From the NCBI GenBank assembly GCA_016294985.1, contig JAECRW010000065.1:1-8208 (forward strand): 8,208 nt of DNA, in the 5' to 3' direction. The DNA is from Candidatus Sifarchaeum marinoarchaea. Its GTDB lineage: Archaea; Asgardarchaeota; Sifarchaeia; Borrarchaeales; Borrarchaeaceae. The notes beneath the pieces are model-generated. The model had not been told where the DNA came from, did not search any database, and saw only the letters and a program-made list of their open reading frames with translations. Position 1 is the stretch's first letter. The number at the start of each line of letters is the position of its first letter. Positions 6,366 to 8,208 of this stretch are shown here, piece after piece. Made by a program: the position numbers and the translations under genes.

Positions 6366-6392
6366 AAATATAATTATCGAATTATATTTTTT
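6366..6392 (+). terminator. AT-rich hairpin with T tract after endA
   Basis: A perfect 10-bp inverted repeat (AAATATAATT at 6366-6375 and AATTATATTT at 6380-6389) encloses the 4-nt loop ATCG. A T6 run (6387-6392) overlaps its end, followed by CTTT. It lies about 85 nt past the endA stop and just before the next promoter. This fits a terminator, though the AT-rich stem would be weak in a hot environment. A protein-binding palindrome is the alternative. Confidence 0.5.
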
Positions 6393-6411
6393 CTTTAGTA
6401 AAATCCATCAG

Positions 6412-6419
6412 TTTATAAA
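6412..6419 (+). promoter_or_regulatory. TATA box of the Pro/Gly-rich protein gene
   Basis: TTTATAAA lies about 90 bp before the preferred start at 6504. Transcription would start near 6440-6445, giving a leader of about 60 nt. The rest of the 220-bp gap (6283-6503) shows only the hairpin upstream of this box and no gene. Confidence 0.5.
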
Positions 6420-6490
6420 CATATTAACTCTTGTTATATTGCCAATTTGTATTGCATGTGAAGTTAATGCTTATTTAGTTCATATATGGC

Positions 6491-6495
6491 GAGGT
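6491..6495 (+). promoter_or_regulatory. ribosome-binding site deciding the start of the Pro/Gly-rich protein
   Basis: GAGGT lies 8 nt before the ATG at 6504. The in-frame ATG at 6486 has no such motif before it, so the protein most likely starts at 6504 with MGEYIDDL. Confidence 0.55.
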
Positions 6496-6503
6496 TTGAA
6501 AAA

Positions 6504-6950
6504 ATGGGCGAATATATTGACGATTTATTTAAAGATATTCAAACAAGCCCCTCAAAAATCGAGGAAATTGTGCAAGTAATCAACGCTATTCTTGAAAATT
6601 TCATTAACGTTGTCTTTAAGGCTGTTGAGAGTATTAGTAACGACGTTGCTGGAATGAAATCAGAGTTAAGACAATCACTTAATAGTCTAAGTACAAAGGT
6701 TCAATCGCTCGAAGGCAGAATGTCTTCTACGCTAACAGCACCAACTGGTCCTGCTATGCCTGGTCCTACGACGCCTGGACCCGGAGAACCATTTCTCACT
6801 CCACCGCCTATGACACCCGGACCTGCAGGACCCGGACCTGGACCCGGACCAGAATCTCCACCACCCGTAACCGGGGCTACATTACGTATGCAACTTAACT
6901 CAGAATTAAAGAAAGCCTTTTCAAGAATGCGTGGAGGCTCAGAAGAATAG
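6504..6950 (+). CDS. small unknown protein: coiled-coil head, Pro/Gly-rich linker, basic C-terminal helix
   Basis: This gives 148 residues from the preferred start and matches no family I can name. Residues 1-75 are predicted helical: an amphipathic first part (IEEIVQVINAILENFINVVFKAVESI, about 19-44) and a heptad-like part (MKSELRQSLNSLSTKVQSLEGRM, 51-73), suggesting an oligomerising stalk. Residues 80-121 are dominated by proline and glycine with runs such as PGPAGPGPGPGPESPPP, surely disordered. Residues 126-143 form a short amphipathic basic helix (TLRMQLNSELKKAFSRMR), ending in GGSEE. There is no signal peptide and no transmembrane helix of usual strength. The architecture looks like a tether: a multimeric head joined by a flexible linker to a peptide that might dock on a partner. 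It has its own TATA box at 6412 and ribosome-binding site at 6491, and ends 16 bp from the convergent CYTH gene. Clear codon phasing in the repeats supports real coding. Confidence 0.8.
   Translation: MGEYIDDLFKDIQTSPSKIEEIVQVINAILENFINVVFKAVESISNDVAGMKSELRQSLNSLSTKVQSLEGRMSSTLTAPTGPAMPGPTTPGPGEPFLTPPPMTPGPAGPGPGPGPESPPPVTGATLRMQLNSELKKAFSRMRGGSEE
6816..6852 (+). repeat. in-frame CCCGGACC(T/A)G repeats in the linker
   Basis: CCCGGACCTG occurs at 6816-6825 and 6831-6840, and CCCGGACCAG at 6843-6852, spaced 15 and 12 bp apart, both multiples of three. They encode the Pro-Gly-Pro core of the linker and are locally GC-rich in an AT-rich window. They probably arose by in-frame duplication or slippage, so linker length may vary between relatives. 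Confidence 0.65.
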
Positions 6951-6966
6951 CGTACTTACATCACAA

Positions 6967-7584
6967 TTACTTTTCTCTTTTAGATAACTCAAGTGCTATC
7001 TCCACATAAGTCTTATTTATACGATCTTTTCCAGTGAATCCAAGCTGTATTGCATAATCGTCCCATAGCTTCTTTTCGAGTTCGTTGATGTTTGTATCTT
7101 CTGGTAATTCACTTTCCAAACTAACTTGTAAAAATGAGCCCATAGGGATTTCTTTACTTTCATGAAGCAAAGTTACTTGTTCATCAAATTCGATTTCGAT
7201 ATCACTGTCATTTAGTTTATATCGTGTTCGCACTTTTCGAAATGCCACCAAGACCTCAAATCCTAGTCTTTCTAAAAGGATTTGTAAGTTTTTAGCTTGA
7301 TCTACCGGTATATCAATCGAATGATCTTCTCGCACATCAGTATTTTGTGTTGGTCTTGGCCCCTTCCAAGTCCACTGACAATAATTCAACTTATTTGATG
7401 GAGTGTATTCAAATCTAATTCTTAGACGTTCATCCTTTTCAAACAGTATTTTTCCAATGTCAAAGTAATAATCTTCTTGAATAACATCTTTCGTTTGTAT
7501 GAATCCAAATTTAAAAAGGCGTTCCTTTATTTGCTCGATTCTATTATTAGCAGAAAGTTTAATTTCAAATTCTTTGAATACCAT
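6967..7584 (-). CDS. CYTH-domain protein (CyaB-like class IV adenylate cyclase / ThTPase fold)
   Basis: CYTH enzymes form a triphosphate tunnel and act on ATP, thiamine triphosphate or polyphosphate with Mg or Mn ions. With an ATG start at 7584 the protein has 205 residues. It begins with the signature ExExK (E5-F-E7-I-K9). Further tunnel residues appear in order: EDYYFD (37-42), RLRIRFE (53-59), WTWKGP (71-76), FRKVRTRY (115-122), IEIEFDE (129-135), SLESE (155-159) and a late NKTY (190-193). This full set suggests an active enzyme, closer to the archaeal CyaB-like group, but the substrate cannot be read from sequence. A longer version starting with GTG at 7614 is possible. I prefer 7584 because ExExK normally lies within the first few residues and a GTGATC motif, complementary to the usual 16S 3' end, precedes that ATG. 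It is divergent from the acetamidase gene and convergent with the Pro/Gly-rich gene. Confidence 0.88.
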   Translation of the reverse strand: MVFKEFEIKLSANNRIEQIKERLFKFGFIQTKDVIQEDYYFDIGKILFEKDERLRIRFEYTPSNKLNYCQWTWKGPRPTQNTDVREDHSIDIPVDQAKNLQILLERLGFEVLVAFRKVRTRYKLNDSDIEIEFDEQVTLLHESKEIPMGSFLQVSLESELPEDTNINELEKKLWDDYAIQLGFTGKDRINKTYVEIALELSKREK

Positions 7585-7653
7585 CAGATCACTATCCGCG
7601 TACTTTAGTACCACATTTGCACTTTCGACAACCTTAGAAGCATGGATCCCATT

Positions 7654-7671
7654 CTATTAAATACTTAATAG
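7654..7671. promoter_or_regulatory. palindrome CTATTAA-N4-TTAATAG between divergent genes
   Basis: A perfect 7-bp inverted repeat with a 4-bp centre lies between the CYTH and acetamidase genes. Read on the minus strand it includes AGTATTTAATAG, a plausible TATA box about 70 bp upstream of the CYTH ATG. On the plus strand it is about 60 bp from the acetamidase ATG. It could serve as a shared promoter element or as an operator; the sequence does not decide. Confidence 0.4.
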
Positions 7672-7732
7672 CCATAGTGGTTGTAGTATTTTATTCAAAC
7701 ATGTTCACAAATGATTTATTCGGGGTTTTGTT

Positions 7733-8208
7733 ATGTCAGAAAGAAAGATTCATCGAGTTTCTATAAATAATGTTGTTTTTTCTACAGATAAAAATCATCC
7801 ACCCGTATTAAAAGTAGCTTCAGGTGACACTATCATTTTTGAATGTCGAGATGCCTTTAATCAAGGTATTCGTGAATCCACAGACTTACCGACAGATTTG
7901 GATTTTGAAAGAGTAAATCCTGCTACAGGACCAGTATACGTAGAAGGTGCAGAGCCAGGTGACACCCTTGAAGTTCATATTGAAAAAATCGAAGTAGCAG
8001 ATCAGGGTGCTTGTTGTATCGTGCCTAATTTCGGTTATCTTGCGCCGGAATATCCTGAGGCATGGACGAAAATAATCCCTATTAAAGATGGTTATGCCGA
8101 GTTTGGTAAAGGAGTAAGAATCCCGATTGCCCCATTCCCAGGAACTCTAGTAGTTGCTCCTCCTGGTGACGGCGAGGGGACGCTTATTCCTAAAGACCAT
8201 GGGGCAAA
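7733..8208 (+). CDS. acetamidase/formamidase family protein (N-terminal part)
   Basis: The frame is open from the ATG at 7733 to the right edge, giving 158 codons of what is normally a protein of roughly 300 residues or more; the C-terminal part is missing. The N-terminus has the typical pattern of the FmdA/AmdA family: a lead-in with HPPVLKVASGDTIIFECRDA (22-41) and the hallmark NPATGPVYVEGAEPGDTLEV (62-81), then NFGYLAPEY (99-107). Family members hydrolyse formamide, acetamide or related short amides to ammonia and the acid. The typical stretch just past residue 158 (GGN-D like) lies beyond the edge, so intactness cannot be judged. A weak CGGGG lies about 8-12 nt before the ATG. No amide or urea transporter gene is visible next to it in this window. 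Confidence 0.92.
   Translation, partial: MSERKIHRVSINNVVFSTDKNHPPVLKVASGDTIIFECRDAFNQGIRESTDLPTDLDFERVNPATGPVYVEGAEPGDTLEVHIEKIEVADQGACCIVPNFGYLAPEYPEAWTKIIPIKDGYAEFGKGVRIPIAPFPGTLVVAPPGDGEGTLIPKDHGA

Noticed and set aside
6741..6866. Collagen-like repeat
   Set aside because: The linker is rich in P and G but lacks a sustained Gly-x-y triplet period, so it is described only as a Pro/Gly-rich linker.
6879..6950. ESCRT MIM1-type motif in the C-terminal helix of the Pro/Gly-rich protein
   Set aside because: The helix resembles the spacing in part (L-x-x-E-L-x-x-x-F) but lacks the arginine and final leucine of the MIM1 consensus, so it is not claimed.

Overview
This AT-rich window looks archaeal. 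The best evidence is a complete archaeal-type tRNA splicing endonuclease (EndA). Supporting evidence comes from a KaiC/RadA-like RecA-fold protein, a NikR regulator, TATA-like boxes of the TTTATAAA type upstream of several genes, Shine-Dalgarno motifs of the GGAGG/GAGG kind, and oligo-T terminator-like tracts. Three of the nine genes appear to start with TTG. The lineage cannot be fixed from sequence reading alone. An Asgard or related uncultured archaeon is possible, but this is a guess.

Layout, left to right. (1) Positions 1-2427, minus strand: a large coiled-coil protein of unknown function, followed 73 bp downstream by a KaiC-like protein that runs off the left edge. The KaiC-like protein has a normal fold signature but a ruined Walker A motif. 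(2) 2529-2960, plus strand: a nickel-responsive repressor NikR with all four high-affinity nickel ligands. (3) 3060-4644, minus strand: uppP (polyprenyl-diphosphate phosphatase) followed by a DedA/VTT-domain membrane protein. Together they could form a lipid-carrier recycling pair, in which UppP makes the monophosphate and DedA returns it across the membrane. An oligo-T tract follows the dedA stop codon. (4) 4877-5530, plus strand: a PhoU-like DUF47 protein, preceded by a clear TATA box and a 7-bp-period TTAGCA repeat lying where an operator would sit. (5) 5662-6282, plus strand: EndA with an acidic N-terminal tail. (6) 6504-6950, plus strand: a small unknown protein with a coiled-coil head, a Pro/Gly-rich linker and a basic C-terminal helix. 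(7) 6967-7584, minus strand: a CYTH (CyaB/ThTPase-like) triphosphate-tunnel enzyme, tail-to-tail with the previous gene. (8) 7733 to the right edge, plus strand: the N-terminal part of an acetamidase/formamidase.

Most genes are single transcription units with their own promoters. The two probable operons are the coiled-coil plus KaiC-like pair and uppP plus dedA. Several neighbours deal with phosphate or phosphorylated compounds (UppP, DedA, DUF47, CYTH), but they face different ways, so a shared pathway is only a suggestion. No rRNA, tRNA, CRISPR, transposase or phage gene was seen. No gene-free stretch exceeds 300 bp; the longest are about 230 bp (4645-4876) and 220 bp (6283-6503).
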